From the NCBI GenBank assembly GCA_022711665.1, contig JAKLEN010000004.1, positions 374,528-438,527 on the forward strand: a stretch of DNA of 64,000 nt, given 5' to 3'. The notes under the pieces were generated by a model, which had not been told where the DNA came from, did no database searches, and was given only the letters and a program-made list of their open reading frames with translations. How positions within the stretch are numbered: position 1 is the first letter of the stretch; every line of letters starts with the position of its first letter. Below are positions 16,672-24,055 of this stretch, piece after piece. The DNA is from Acidobacteriota bacterium (GTDB lineage Bacteria; Acidobacteriota; Aminicenantia; Aminicenantales; Saccharicenantaceae). The position numbers and the translations under genes were made by a program.

Positions 16672-17663
16672 GATCGACCTCCGGTGATCGTCCCCTGGGG
16701 GGATCGTCCCTCAAGCGAGCTGGGCTGGATCTCTCCTCCAGGAGGCGGTCCCTCTTTTGTGACGGAAATGAAGACGTTCTCCAGTGACGGCGCCAGAACC
16801 CGCCGTTGCGCGACGGTGATGCCGGCCGCGGCCAGGGCCGACTCGATGCGGGGGATCTCGCGGTCCGGGTCGCCCACGACGGCGTTCAGCCGGTCGCCGA
16901 AGAGCTGGACCTCGGTGACGCCGGGAAGGTCCTTCAGCACGGCGAACGCGCGCCGGATCTCGGGACAGATGATCTCGACGACCGCGCCGCGCATGAGCCC
17001 CTTGAGCGCCTGCGGCGTGTCGGCGGCCAGCAGCCGGCCGCCGGCCAGCAGCCCGACCCGGGTGCAGCGCTCGGCCTCGTCCATGTAGGGCGTCGTCATG
17101 ACGATGGTGATGCCGGTCCGCAGGAGCCCGGACAGGATCTTCCAGAAATCGCGGCGCGAGACGGCGTCGACGCCGGTCGTCGGCTCGTCGAGGAAGATGA
17201 TGCGGGGCGTGTGGATGAGGGCGCAGGCCAGGGCCAGCTTCTGTTTCATGCCGCCGGAGAGGCGCTCGGCCAGCCGGCCGCGGAAGGGCGTCAGGCGGGT
17301 GAAAGCCAGCAGCTCCTCGCGGCGGGGCTTGAATCCCGGGACGCGGTGGATCTCGGCGAAGAACTCGATGTTCTCGTCCACGGTCAGGTCGCCGTAGAGG
17401 CTGAACTTCTGCGAGAAATAGCCGATCCGGCTCTTGAGCGCCTCGGCCTCTTTGACGACGTCGCGTCCCAGGACCGCCGCCCGGCCCGAGCTCGGCGCGA
17501 GCAGGCCGCAGAGCAGGCGCAGGATCGTCGTCTTGCCGGCGCCGTCGGGGCCGACGAGGCCGAACATCTCCCCTTCCGCGATCGAGAGGTCGAGGGAGCG
17601 GACGGCCTCCACGGTCTCGAACGATCTGGAGAGACCGCGCGTTTCGACGGCCAGTGCGGCCAT
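16668..17663 (-). CDS. ABC transporter ATPase, N-terminal-half equivalent of YbhF
   Basis: The protein is 331 aa. Walker A GPDGAGKTT, canonical signature LSGGMKQK, Walker B IIFLDEPTTGVD and a switch region MTTPYMDEAE (TTP in place of the usual TTH His) are visible. The substitution of the H-loop His by Pro is notable: its partner ATPase keeps the His but has a degenerate signature, so the pair looks asymmetric with one fully competent composite site. It lies between the adaptor gene and tolC in the operon. It supplies energy for the two permeases downstream. Confidence 0.9.
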   Translation of the reverse strand: MAALAVETRGLSRSFETVEAVRSLDLSIAEGEMFGLVGPDGAGKTTILRLLCGLLAPSSGRAAVLGRDVVKEAEALKSRIGYFSQKFSLYGDLTVDENIEFFAEIHRVPGFKPRREELLAFTRLTPFRGRLAERLSGGMKQKLALACALIHTPRIIFLDEPTTGVDAVSRRDFWKILSGLLRTGITIVMTTPYMDEAERCTRVGLLAGGRLLAADTPQALKGLMRGAVVEIICPEIRRAFAVLKDLPGVTEVQLFGDRLNAVVGDPDREIPRIESALAAAGITVAQRRVLAPSLENVFISVTKEGPPPGGEIQPSSLEGRSPQGTITGGRS

Positions 17664-17675
17664 GGCCCGGTCCTC

Positions 17676-18653
17676 CTAGCGGCCGGCGTCGGCGGCCCGG
17701 AGGACCGCGTCGGCGGGCAGGCCCGGCTTGAGCAGGCCCTCCCGGTTCTCGATCTCGACCTTGACCCCGAAGACAAGCTTGATCCGGTCCTCCCTGGTCT
17801 GGACGTTCTTGGGCGTGAACTCGGCCTCGGGCGAGATGTAGGTGATGCGGCCGGGGAAGGGCCGGCCGGGGTAGCTGTCGATCTCTATCTCGGCGGCGTC
17901 CCCAAGGCGGATCCGACCGACCTCCCGCTCGGGCAGGTAGATCATGACATAGACGCTGTCGAGCGCGGAGACGGTGACCACGGTCGCGCCCGGCGAGACG
18001 AGCTCGCCGGCCTCCAGGGCCTTGTGGGTGACGATGCCGCCCGCGGGAGCAGTGATGGCGCAGTCGGCGATCGTTTTGGCCAGCAGGTCCGCGGCGGCCC
18101 GGGCCTGGGCCAGGCGGGCTTCGGCGGCCTGGATCTCCTCGGGCCGGGCCAGCCGGCGGACCTTGTTCAGGGTCTCGGCGGCGGCCGTGCGCTGGGCCTC
18201 GGCGACGATCAGGCGGGCCTCGGCGTCGTCCTTTTGCTTGGATGTGACGCTTCCGGTCTTGGCCAGCTCGCGCATGCGCCTGGCGTCGTCGGAGGCCACC
18301 TGGAGGCCGGCTTCGGCCTGTTTCAGGGCGGCCTCGGCCTGCTGGATGTCCTCTTTGCGGGAACCCTTGACCAGGAGGGCGAGCTGGGCTTCGGCCAGCT
18401 TGACGCCGGCCTCGGCCTGGCGCAGCTGGATGTCGGCCGCGGCGTGATCGATAGTGGCCAGGACATCGCCCGGCTTGACCCGGGACCCCTCGTCAAAGGC
18501 CAGGGAAAGGATCTGGCCGGAGACCTTGGAAGCGACGTTGACCTCGATGGCCTCGATCGTGCCCGAGGCAGTGATGGCCTTCTCGTCCTTGCCGCCCGAG
18601 CAGGCCAGCGCGGCCAGCGGGATCAGGACGACGACTATGATCTTCGATCTCAT
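17676..18653 (-). CDS. HlyD/YbhG-type periplasmic adaptor lipoprotein
   Basis: The protein is 325 aa. A lipoprotein-type signal (LAALACSG, Cys18) opens the protein. A lipoyl-like half-motif (VNVASKVSGQILSL...GDVLATID) at about 38-70 is followed by a long Ala/Glu/Lys-rich coiled-coil hairpin (about 75-200), the second lipoyl half (TAPAGGIVTHKALEAGELV) and a beta-barrel domain. It bridges the inner-membrane ABC pore and the TolC protein. It is the first structural gene after the TetR regulator, whose stop overlaps its ATG (18650-18653). Confidence 0.9.
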   Translation of the reverse strand: MRSKIIVVVLIPLAALACSGGKDEKAITASGTIEAIEVNVASKVSGQILSLAFDEGSRVKPGDVLATIDHAAADIQLRQAEAGVKLAEAQLALLVKGSRKEDIQQAEAALKQAEAGLQVASDDARRMRELAKTGSVTSKQKDDAEARLIVAEAQRTAAAETLNKVRRLARPEEIQAAEARLAQARAAADLLAKTIADCAITAPAGGIVTHKALEAGELVSPGATVVTVSALDSVYVMIYLPEREVGRIRLGDAAEIEIDSYPGRPFPGRITYISPEAEFTPKNVQTREDRIKLVFGVKVEIENREGLLKPGLPADAVLRAADAGR

Positions 18654-19345
18654 AATGCGCTCTCCTTTCGGGGCCCGAACAGGGCCGGGGTGCGGGCCGA
18701 GAGGTCGAGCCGCCCCTTGTCGGTCAGGATGCCTTGGAAAAAGACCTTGATGATCGATTCGAGTATCTCCGCCGGCGACCGGCCGGTGCGGCGGACCTCG
18801 TCGGGGGTGACGAACTGCTGGACCAGGCCGAGGAACATCCGCAGGAGGAGATCGAGGTCGACGTCGGCGCGGAAGATGCCCTCGCGGCGGCCGGATCCGA
18901 GGACGATCCGGAAGTTCTTGAGGATCTTGTCCCGCCGGAATGCATCGATCTCCCGCCAGATGTCGGGGGCCGTCCGCTGGATATCCCTGGCCAGGAACGG
19001 ACCGAACAGGGAGATCCGCTCGGCCAGGAAGCCCAGGAGCGCGGCCATCTTCTCCACGAAGCCCAGGGAGGCGTCGTCGATCCGGTCCTCGATGCCCGCC
19101 TGGATCTCGTCCATGATGCCGCGCACGACCTCCCGAAGGATATCCTCCTTGCTCCGGAAGGCTTTGTAGAGCGTGGCCTTGCTGATGCCGAGCAGGCCGG
19201 CGATCTCGTCGGCGGTCGTTCCCTGGAAGCCCCGCTGGAGGAAAAGGTCCCGGGCCGCGGCGACGATCCTCGCCCGCGCCGCGGGCCCGGCGTCGATTTC
19301 CCGCCGTCCCGGTCTGGATACTACGGAAACTCTTTTGGTTTTCAC
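18650..19345 (-). CDS. TetR/AcrR family regulator of the efflux operon (CecR-like position)
   Basis: The protein is 231 aa with a GTG start. The N-terminal helix-turn-helix is clear: ARIVAAARDLFLQRGFQGTTADEIAGLLGISKATLYKAFRSKEDIL (about residues 25-70, described here by its key segments). The C-terminal ligand domain is diverged. It is the first gene of the operon, followed by adaptor, ATPase, tolC, ATPase and permeases, as E. coli cecR precedes ybhGFSR; autorepression is therefore likely. No Shine-Dalgarno site precedes the GTG, and a promoter ends 6 nt before it, so the transcript is probably leaderless. There is no other in-frame start before the HTH. Confidence 0.88.
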   Translation of the reverse strand: MKTKRVSVVSRPGRREIDAGPAARARIVAAARDLFLQRGFQGTTADEIAGLLGISKATLYKAFRSKEDILREVVRGIMDEIQAGIEDRIDDASLGFVEKMAALLGFLAERISLFGPFLARDIQRTAPDIWREIDAFRRDKILKNFRIVLGSGRREGIFRADVDLDLLLRMFLGLVQQFVTPDEVRRTGRSPAEILESIIKVFFQGILTDKGRLDLSARTPALFGPRKESAL

Positions 19346-19351
19346 AGTTAT

Positions 19352-19379
19352 ATTATAAATACAAATTTTGCCTTGTCAA
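19352..19379 (-). promoter_or_regulatory. Consensus promoter and possible operator of the efflux operon
   Basis: Minus strand: TTGACA (19379-19374), 16-nt spacer, TATAAT (19357-19352), then 6 nt to the GTG at 19345. The AT-rich -10 region contains an 11-bp palindrome (TTATA-T-TATAA, 19348-19358), the best candidate for a TetR-family operator overlapping the -10 box. This AT-rich patch stands out in the GC-rich window. Confidence 0.7.
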
Positions 19380-19401
19380 GCAGAGGCGTCAAACCAATTT
19401 T

Positions 19402-20766
19402 TCAGGCTTCGACGATGCCCAGGGGCGGGGTGGTCTTCCACCGGCCGCGGGTGAAGTCCGGGATGTCTACCGGCCGGCCCTTCAGGGCCACGCTCCTGGC
19501 GCTGGCCCCGACGATGGCGCTCCAGGCCGCGGCGTCGTAGACGTCCTGGTCGAGCGGCTCGCCCCGCCGCAGCGACTGGACGAGCCGGTAGTCCTCGATA
19601 TAGTCCATGCCGCCGTGCCCCCTCCCCTCGCCCTTCGCGGCGATGGCTCGCCAGAGCGGGTGCTCGTATTCGGCGGCGAACTTCTCGAAGTCGTCCCACT
19701 CGTGCGGCTTGGCGGCCCGGCCTTCGACATAGATCCGGTCGGGCCACTTGTGGGCCAGGCCCCGCGTCCCCTGCACCAGGTTGATGCGCGTGTACGGCCG
19801 CGGCAGGTTGGTGTCGTGGATGAGGATGATTGTCTTGCCGAGCTTGGTCTTGATCAGGCTGGTGTTGACGTCGCCGAGAACATAGCGCTCCCCGGCCTGC
19901 GGCGAATCCGCCCCGAAGCTCGCCACGGCGTATTCATGGAGGCCCCTGGCCGGCGAGCTCATCGAGACCAGGTAGTCGAAAGCGTCGCCGCGGTTGACGT
20001 TCAGGCACTGGGCCACCGGCCCCAGGCCGTGCGTCGGGTAGAGGTTGCCGTTGAGCTTCTGGGCCCAGGCCCGCCGCCACAGCCCTTCGCCCTCGTCCGA
20101 GAATTTGACCCCGCGGAGGTCGTGAAGGTAGCCGGCCTCGGCGTGCAGGATCTCGCCGAGCAAGCCCCGGCGGACCAGGTTCAGGGTCATGAGCTCGATC
20201 CGGTCGTAGCAGCAGTTCTCCATCATCTGGCAGTGCTTGCCGTACTTCTCGGCCGCCTCGACCAGGGCCCAGCAGTGCTCGATGGACATGGCCGCCGGCA
20301 CCTCGGTCGCGGCGTGCTTGCCGTTGCGCATGGCCGCCAGGCAGACCGGCACGTGCCACTCCCAGGGCGTGGCCGTCATGACCAGGTCGAGGTCCTCGGT
20401 CTCGCACATGCGCTCGAAGTCCCGCTCCCCGTTGGAGTAGCCCCTGGGCTGCGGCTGGCCGGCATCGACTACCCACTTTTGGGCCCGCTCGACATGGGCC
20501 GGCCGGATGTCGCAGATGGCCTTGATCTCGACGCCGTCGATCTGGAGGTAGTTCTGGACATGGGCCGAGCCCATGCCGCCCACGCCGACGAAGCCGACTT
20601 TAACGGTCGGCAGGGCCGGCGCCCGGAACTGCGTCCGGGCCTGGCCCGGGGCCGGCGACGGCTCCCCGGCCTTGAGGCCCAGGCCGGCCACGGCGGCGCC
20701 CAATCCGGCCGCGGCGCCGATCTTCAGAAAGTCCCTCCGGCTCCGGCTGGCGCGGTCTTCGCTCAT
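19402..20766 (-). CDS. GH109-type NAD-dependent glycosidase (Gfo/Idh/MocA fold), Tat-exported
   Basis: The protein is 454 aa from the ATG at 20766, chosen for its upstream AGGAGGAG and the twin-arginine signal SRSRRDFLKIGAAAG. A Rossmann motif (GFVGVGGMGSAHV, about 66-78) starts the mature protein. The blocks ATPWEWH, MENCCYDRIELMTLNLVRRGLLGE and GYLHDLR match the GH109 family (alpha-N-acetylgalactosaminidases that use NAD+ transiently). Other Gfo/Idh/MocA oxidoreductases share the fold, so the substrate is less certain than the fold. It would be folded with NAD in the cytoplasm and exported by Tat. It is the third gene of an operon with an M28 peptidase and a barrel protein. Confidence 0.82.
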   Translation of the reverse strand: MSEDRASRSRRDFLKIGAAAGLGAAVAGLGLKAGEPSPAPGQARTQFRAPALPTVKVGFVGVGGMGSAHVQNYLQIDGVEIKAICDIRPAHVERAQKWVVDAGQPQPRGYSNGERDFERMCETEDLDLVMTATPWEWHVPVCLAAMRNGKHAATEVPAAMSIEHCWALVEAAEKYGKHCQMMENCCYDRIELMTLNLVRRGLLGEILHAEAGYLHDLRGVKFSDEGEGLWRRAWAQKLNGNLYPTHGLGPVAQCLNVNRGDAFDYLVSMSSPARGLHEYAVASFGADSPQAGERYVLGDVNTSLIKTKLGKTIILIHDTNLPRPYTRINLVQGTRGLAHKWPDRIYVEGRAAKPHEWDDFEKFAAEYEHPLWRAIAAKGEGRGHGGMDYIEDYRLVQSLRRGEPLDQDVYDAAAWSAIVGASARSVALKGRPVDIPDFTRGRWKTTPPLGIVEA

Positions 20767-20798
20767 GGCTCCTCCTGGTTGATCGGTGATGGGATTTC

Positions 20799-21392
20799 TC
20801 AGAATATGCGGAAAGACAGGCCGCCGAGGACCTGGACGCCGCCCACGTTGACGTTGACGTCGAGGGACGTGCCCCGGCCGGTCCGGATGGATTCGCAGCA
20901 CGCTTGGCCGAAGATCGAGAGCCGGCCGGCGACCTTGACGGCCGCCGCCAGCATCAGCCGCGGCGCCGCCTTGTGCCCTTTGTACTCGAGGTCCGCCGTC
21001 GTCCATGTTTCGCGGTAGCTGTGGAGGCCCACCCCCGCGCCCAGCCGCAGGGCCGCGGGCCCGACCTTGATCTGGTAGAAGGCCACGACCGGGACGGACG
21101 TCCGGCGGAACTCCAGGGGGTAGGTCTCCTGGCCGCCGTCCCCGGCCACGGCGAAGCCCTTATCCGAGAGGCGGCTGAAGCCGACGGCCAGCCCGACCGG
21201 TCCGTGGAGCTTGAGCCAGACGTCTCCCGCCAGGACCGCACCGGAGCCGTAGATTCCCCGGTAGGCCGAGGAAGACGGGGAGAAGACGCCGCCGGCCAGC
21301 GAGACCGAAAGCTCCTGGGCCGGCGCCGCCGCGGCCGCGGCGAGCCCCAGCGCCAGGCCGGCCAGAAAGGCGGCCGCCCGCCGGGCTCTCAT
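20799..21392 (-). CDS. Small outer-membrane beta-barrel-like protein
   Basis: The protein is 197 aa with a Sec signal (Ala-rich, cleavage near APAQE). The rest is alternating hydrophobic/polar beta strands (for example VGLAVGFSRLS, LRLGAGVGLHSYRE, VQVLGGLSFRIF) ending in an aromatic C-terminal Phe, the hallmark of outer-membrane barrels. Its size suggests an 8-stranded barrel of the OmpX/OprF type. Function unknown. Its ATG overlaps the stop of the M28 peptidase (ATGA), and GH109 follows 32 nt later, so all three are likely one transcript. A long open frame extending upstream is a shadow. Confidence 0.75.
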   Translation of the reverse strand: MRARRAAAFLAGLALGLAAAAAAPAQELSVSLAGGVFSPSSSAYRGIYGSGAVLAGDVWLKLHGPVGLAVGFSRLSDKGFAVAGDGGQETYPLEFRRTSVPVVAFYQIKVGPAALRLGAGVGLHSYRETWTTADLEYKGHKAAPRLMLAAAVKVAGRLSIFGQACCESIRTGRGTSLDVNVNVGGVQVLGGLSFRIF

Positions 21393-23122
21393 CGGATCCC
21401 CCTCGGGCCCGCGGGCCGGATGGTCCGGCCGGAGGAAGCCGCCGCCGCGGGAACCGCGGCGGCCGAGCGCCAGGCGTTCTCGCGCGAGCGGTTGCTCTCC
21501 AGCCCCGTCGGGCCGACCGCGGTCAGGACATAATAGTATTCGCCTCCCGAGACGGCGCCCGTGTCGCTGAAGGACGTCCCTACGATCGGCTCGTCGTTGA
21601 CTTTGACATAGCCCAGGTGCGAGGTCGTCGTCCGATAGACGTTGTATCCCGCCGCGTCGGCCTGGGCATCCCATTCGAGGTTGACGGCCGCCAGGGTATT
21701 GAACAGCGAGCGGTAAGTCTCCCAGGCGGCGGTCAGGCGGGCCGGGGCGGCCGGATAGCCGTCCCTGATGGGCTGGGCCAGCCCGGCCAGGAGCCCCGTG
21801 GCGCCCCTCGCCGCGGCCGTGAAAAAGTCGAGGTTGAGCCGGTCGAGCGTGTCGGTCGTCTGGTGATAATAGGGATTGTTCAACGGGTAATCCTCGATGG
21901 CCAGGAGGGCCGGATAGCCGTTGTCCCAGAAAGGCGAATGGTCCGAGTAGATGATCGAGGGATCGATCATCCTGGCCGTCGTGACGACGCCGTACTGGGC
22001 CCCGGCGATGGCGAAGAGATCGGCCAGCCAGGCCGAACTGTCGTTGACGATGATCTGGAGGTCCTCGGGAACGGCATTGGCGTAGGCGATCATGTCCAGG
22101 TTGATGACGCCGAGGATGCGCTCCCCCCTGGCGCGGGCCGCGTCGGCGTAGGCCCGGCTGCCCCAGAGGCCCCATTCCTCCGCCGAGAAGGCGACGAAAC
22201 GGACGCTGTAATCGAGCGGATAGCCGGCCAGCGCCCGGGCCGCCCCGAGCACGGCGGCGGCGCCGCTGGCGTTGTCGTCGGCGCCCGGCGCCAGGGTCTG
22301 GCGCGTCGCGGACGGCGAGGTCGAGTCGTAATGGGCGCAGATGATGTAAAAGTCGCCGGGAAAGCTCTCCCCGGTCTTCTCGGCGACGACGTTGCGCGAC
22401 GTGTAGCCCGAGGAGAACGTGAACGATTCGAAATGGACGTCGTCGAGGCCCAGGGCCGAGAACGAGGCGTAGAGCGAATCGCCGGCCGATTCGCAGTTGG
22501 TGGTCGAGGCGTAGCGGGTCTGGAGATCCTGCAGGGTCTGGACGTCGGCGGCCAGGCTCGAGGACGAGACGAGCGAAACGATGGACTCGACAAGGGGGTC
22601 CTGGACGGCCGCGACCGGGGCGGCCGCCGCGGCGGCCGGCCGCGACCGGAGGTAGGGCAGGACCGAGCGCGCCGGCAGGACCTTCGACGGCAGGCCGGCG
22701 GGGACCTCCGCGGCGGCGCTACCCCGCTCCGTCCAGAAGACGGCCGTCCCCGCCTCGACGGCGACGGCGCGGCCGGCGGCGCGAAGGGAGTCCAGGGCCC
22801 CCGGCAGGCCGGTCTCGACGAGCAGGTACTCGGGCCGGGGCGCGTTCCGGTCGAGGACCGAGAAACGGATGCCGCTCCGGCGCAGCATCGTCATGTCGTC
22901 GCGGTCGGCCAGGGCCAACAGGCAGGTGGCCAGGTCCTGGCGGACGTCGATCCCGAGCCGGACCAGGGTCCCGAGCGGCAGCGTCGCGGTCTTGGGGATG
23001 CGGACGAGGGCCAGCGCGCCGCCGCGGCCGGCCGGGCGGTCCGGCCGGGCCGGGCCCGGTCTGGCGGACAGGAGAACGATGGAGGCCAGGATGAGCGCCA
23101 GGCAAACCTTGGTGCGCTTCAT
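21389..23122 (-). CDS. Secreted M28 family zinc aminopeptidase with C-terminal fibronectin-like domain
   Basis: The protein is 577 aa with a signal peptide. A ~190-residue N-terminal propeptide-like region precedes the M28 domain. M28 metal and catalytic motifs are in order: CAHYDS, PGADDNASGAA, SAEEWGLWGS, VINLDMIAY and YSDHSPFWDNGYPA. A fibronectin type III-like segment follows (about 475-550: LEWDAQADAAGYNVYRT...YYYVLTAVG). It would release N-terminal amino acids from peptides outside the cell. The ATG at 23122 lacks a Shine-Dalgarno site and lies 8 nt after a promoter -10, so the mRNA may be leaderless. It heads an operon with the barrel and GH109 genes. Confidence 0.88.
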   Translation of the reverse strand: MKRTKVCLALILASIVLLSARPGPARPDRPAGRGGALALVRIPKTATLPLGTLVRLGIDVRQDLATCLLALADRDDMTMLRRSGIRFSVLDRNAPRPEYLLVETGLPGALDSLRAAGRAVAVEAGTAVFWTERGSAAAEVPAGLPSKVLPARSVLPYLRSRPAAAAAAPVAAVQDPLVESIVSLVSSSSLAADVQTLQDLQTRYASTTNCESAGDSLYASFSALGLDDVHFESFTFSSGYTSRNVVAEKTGESFPGDFYIICAHYDSTSPSATRQTLAPGADDNASGAAAVLGAARALAGYPLDYSVRFVAFSAEEWGLWGSRAYADAARARGERILGVINLDMIAYANAVPEDLQIIVNDSSAWLADLFAIAGAQYGVVTTARMIDPSIIYSDHSPFWDNGYPALLAIEDYPLNNPYYHQTTDTLDRLNLDFFTAAARGATGLLAGLAQPIRDGYPAAPARLTAAWETYRSLFNTLAAVNLEWDAQADAAGYNVYRTTTSHLGYVKVNDEPIVGTSFSDTGAVSGGEYYYVLTAVGPTGLESNRSRENAWRSAAAVPAAAASSGRTIRPAGPRGIR

Positions 23123-23130
23123 ATTCAATT

Positions 23131-23160
23131 GTATTACCAGATTTCGGCCGGGAGGGTCAA
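23131..23160 (-). promoter_or_regulatory. Promoter for the M28/barrel/GH109 operon, near-leaderless
   Basis: Minus strand: TTGACC (23160-23155), 18-nt spacer, TAATAC (23136-23131), then 8 nt to the ATG at 23122. The -35 is near consensus, the -10 weaker. Confidence 0.5.
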
Positions 23161-23166
23161 CCGGGT

Positions 23167-23172
23167 TATAAT
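23167..23172 (+). promoter_or_regulatory. -10 element (TATAAT) for the guanine deaminase gene
   Basis: A perfect TATAAT lies 17 nt before the ATG at 23190, back to back with the minus-strand promoter. No convincing -35 is visible. GGAGG lies between it and the ATG, so this gene is leadered. Confidence 0.45.
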
Positions 23173-23189
23173 CGGCCCGGAGGTTTTCG

Positions 23190-23678
23190 ATGAACCTTAA
23201 GCAGCGCGCGCCCGAACGCCGTTTCATGGCCCTGGCCGTCAGGGAGGCCCGCAGGAACCTCGTCCGGCCCGACGGCGGGCCGTTCGGCGCCTGCATCGTC
23301 AGGGACGGCCGGGTCGTCGCCGTCGCCCGGAACACGGTCCTGCGGCACGACGCCACCTGTCACGCCGAGGTCAACGCCATCCGCAAGGCCTCGAGGAAGC
23401 TCGGCGCCTTCGATCTGAGCGGGTGCGAGATCTACTCGACGGCCGAGCCCTGTCCGATGTGCTTCGGGGCCATCCATTGGGCCCGCATCGGCACGGTCTA
23501 TTACGGGGCCGGCATCCGCGATGCCGCCCGGGCCGGCTTCCACGAGCTGCGGATCTCGAACGCCCGGATGAAAGAGATCGGGCGGAGCCGCATCAGGCTC
23601 GTCCCCGGCTTCATGAAGGACGAATGCCTGGATCTCTTCCGGGCCTGGATGGCCCTGCCGCAAAAGACCGATTATTGA
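23190..23678 (+). CDS. guaD: Guanine deaminase / nucleoside deaminase (cytidine deaminase fold)
   Basis: The protein is 162 aa. The zinc-binding motifs CHAEVNAIRKA and STAEPCPMC, with the catalytic Glu in HAE, define the CDA superfamily. The flanking pattern (KLGAFDLSGCEIYS, AIHWARIGTVYYG, DAARAGF, and a C-terminal F-AW...K-DY ending) is that of Bacillus GuaD-type guanine deaminases, in which the C-terminal tail closes the partner's active site, rather than tRNA adenosine deaminase TadA. It would convert guanine to xanthine. Shine-Dalgarno GGAGG precedes the ATG. It is transcribed alone; the next gene has its own promoter. Confidence 0.85.
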   Translation: MNLKQRAPERRFMALAVREARRNLVRPDGGPFGACIVRDGRVVAVARNTVLRHDATCHAEVNAIRKASRKLGAFDLSGCEIYSTAEPCPMCFGAIHWARIGTVYYGAGIRDAARAGFHELRISNARMKEIGRSRIRLVPGFMKDECLDLFRAWMALPQKTDY

Positions 23679-23735
23679 CCGGCCGCCCCCGCTCCCCCTT
23701 TTTGCGGCAGAAAAGTCGATGCTTCCCTTTTTCCC

Positions 23736-23764
23736 TTGACAGGAACCGCGGCCGGGCCTATGAT
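23736..23764 (+). promoter_or_regulatory. Strong sigma70-like promoter for trp leader and trpB2
   Basis: TTGACA at 23736-23741, 17-nt spacer, TATGAT at 23759-23764. Expected transcription start is about 23771, only 2-4 nt before the leader ATG at 23774. Confidence 0.8.
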
Positions 23765-23773
23765 GCCCCGGAC

Positions 23774-23860
23774 ATGGACAGCCGGAACGACCTGAGACCC
23801 GCCGCCGCCGCGCTGTCCTCGTGGCTCTGGAACTGGTGGGCGGTGCCAACCGCCCGATAA
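23774..23860 (+). CDS. trpL: trp leader peptide (28 aa, WLWNWW)
   Basis: This short reading frame of 28 codons starts at the ATG just downstream of a consensus promoter and ends with TAA. Four of its codons 17-22 are TGG (Trp-Leu-Trp-Asn-Trp-Trp), an extreme enrichment of the rarest amino acid. It lies directly upstream of a tryptophan synthase beta gene. This is the signature of ribosome-mediated transcription attenuation, as in the E. coli trp operon. The start codon is at or within a few nt of the predicted 5' end, with no Shine-Dalgarno site, as reported for the leaderless trpL of Sinorhizobium. The peptide is a sensor rather than a functional protein. The Trp codons abut attenuator segment 1. 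Confidence 0.85.
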   Translation: MDSRNDLRPAAAALSSWLWNWWAVPTAR

Positions 23861-23990
23861 GTCCTTTCCCCCCGCCCCTCCCCCTTTTCCGGGGACTGGT
23901 GCGGCCGGGCCCGAGATCGACGGTTCCCGTCACGGGACCGGCCCCGACCTGACAAGGTGGGCGGTCCCCTGCGGGGACGGCCGCCCGAAC
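23838..23990 (+). promoter_or_regulatory. Attenuator-like RNA with mutually exclusive pairings upstream of trpB2
   Basis: Four complementary segments are visible. Segment 1 GGGCGGT (23838-23844) pairs with segment 2 ACCGCCC (23849-23855). Segment 2 can instead pair with segment 3, an exact repeat of segment 1 (23959-23965). Segment 3 can instead pair with segment 4 CCGCCC (23981-23986), reinforced by an inner TCCCC/GGGGA stem. A ribosome stalled on the Trp codons would cover segment 1 and favour 2:3. The 3:4 hairpin has no following T-tract, so termination may be Rho-assisted or by another mechanism. A further hairpin lies near 23919-23936. Confidence 0.65.
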
Positions 23991-24055
23991 GCCCGGTCCC
24001 CGAGGCCTCGACCCCCGAAGACCGGCGACAACGCCGTGAAAGGACTTTGACCACC

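Noticed and set aside
23956..23970. T-box riboswitch suggested by an AGGTGG-like element before trpB2
   Set aside because: The rest of the conserved T-box sequence, the specifier loop and the AG box are not visible, and a Trp-rich leader peptide explains the regulation better.
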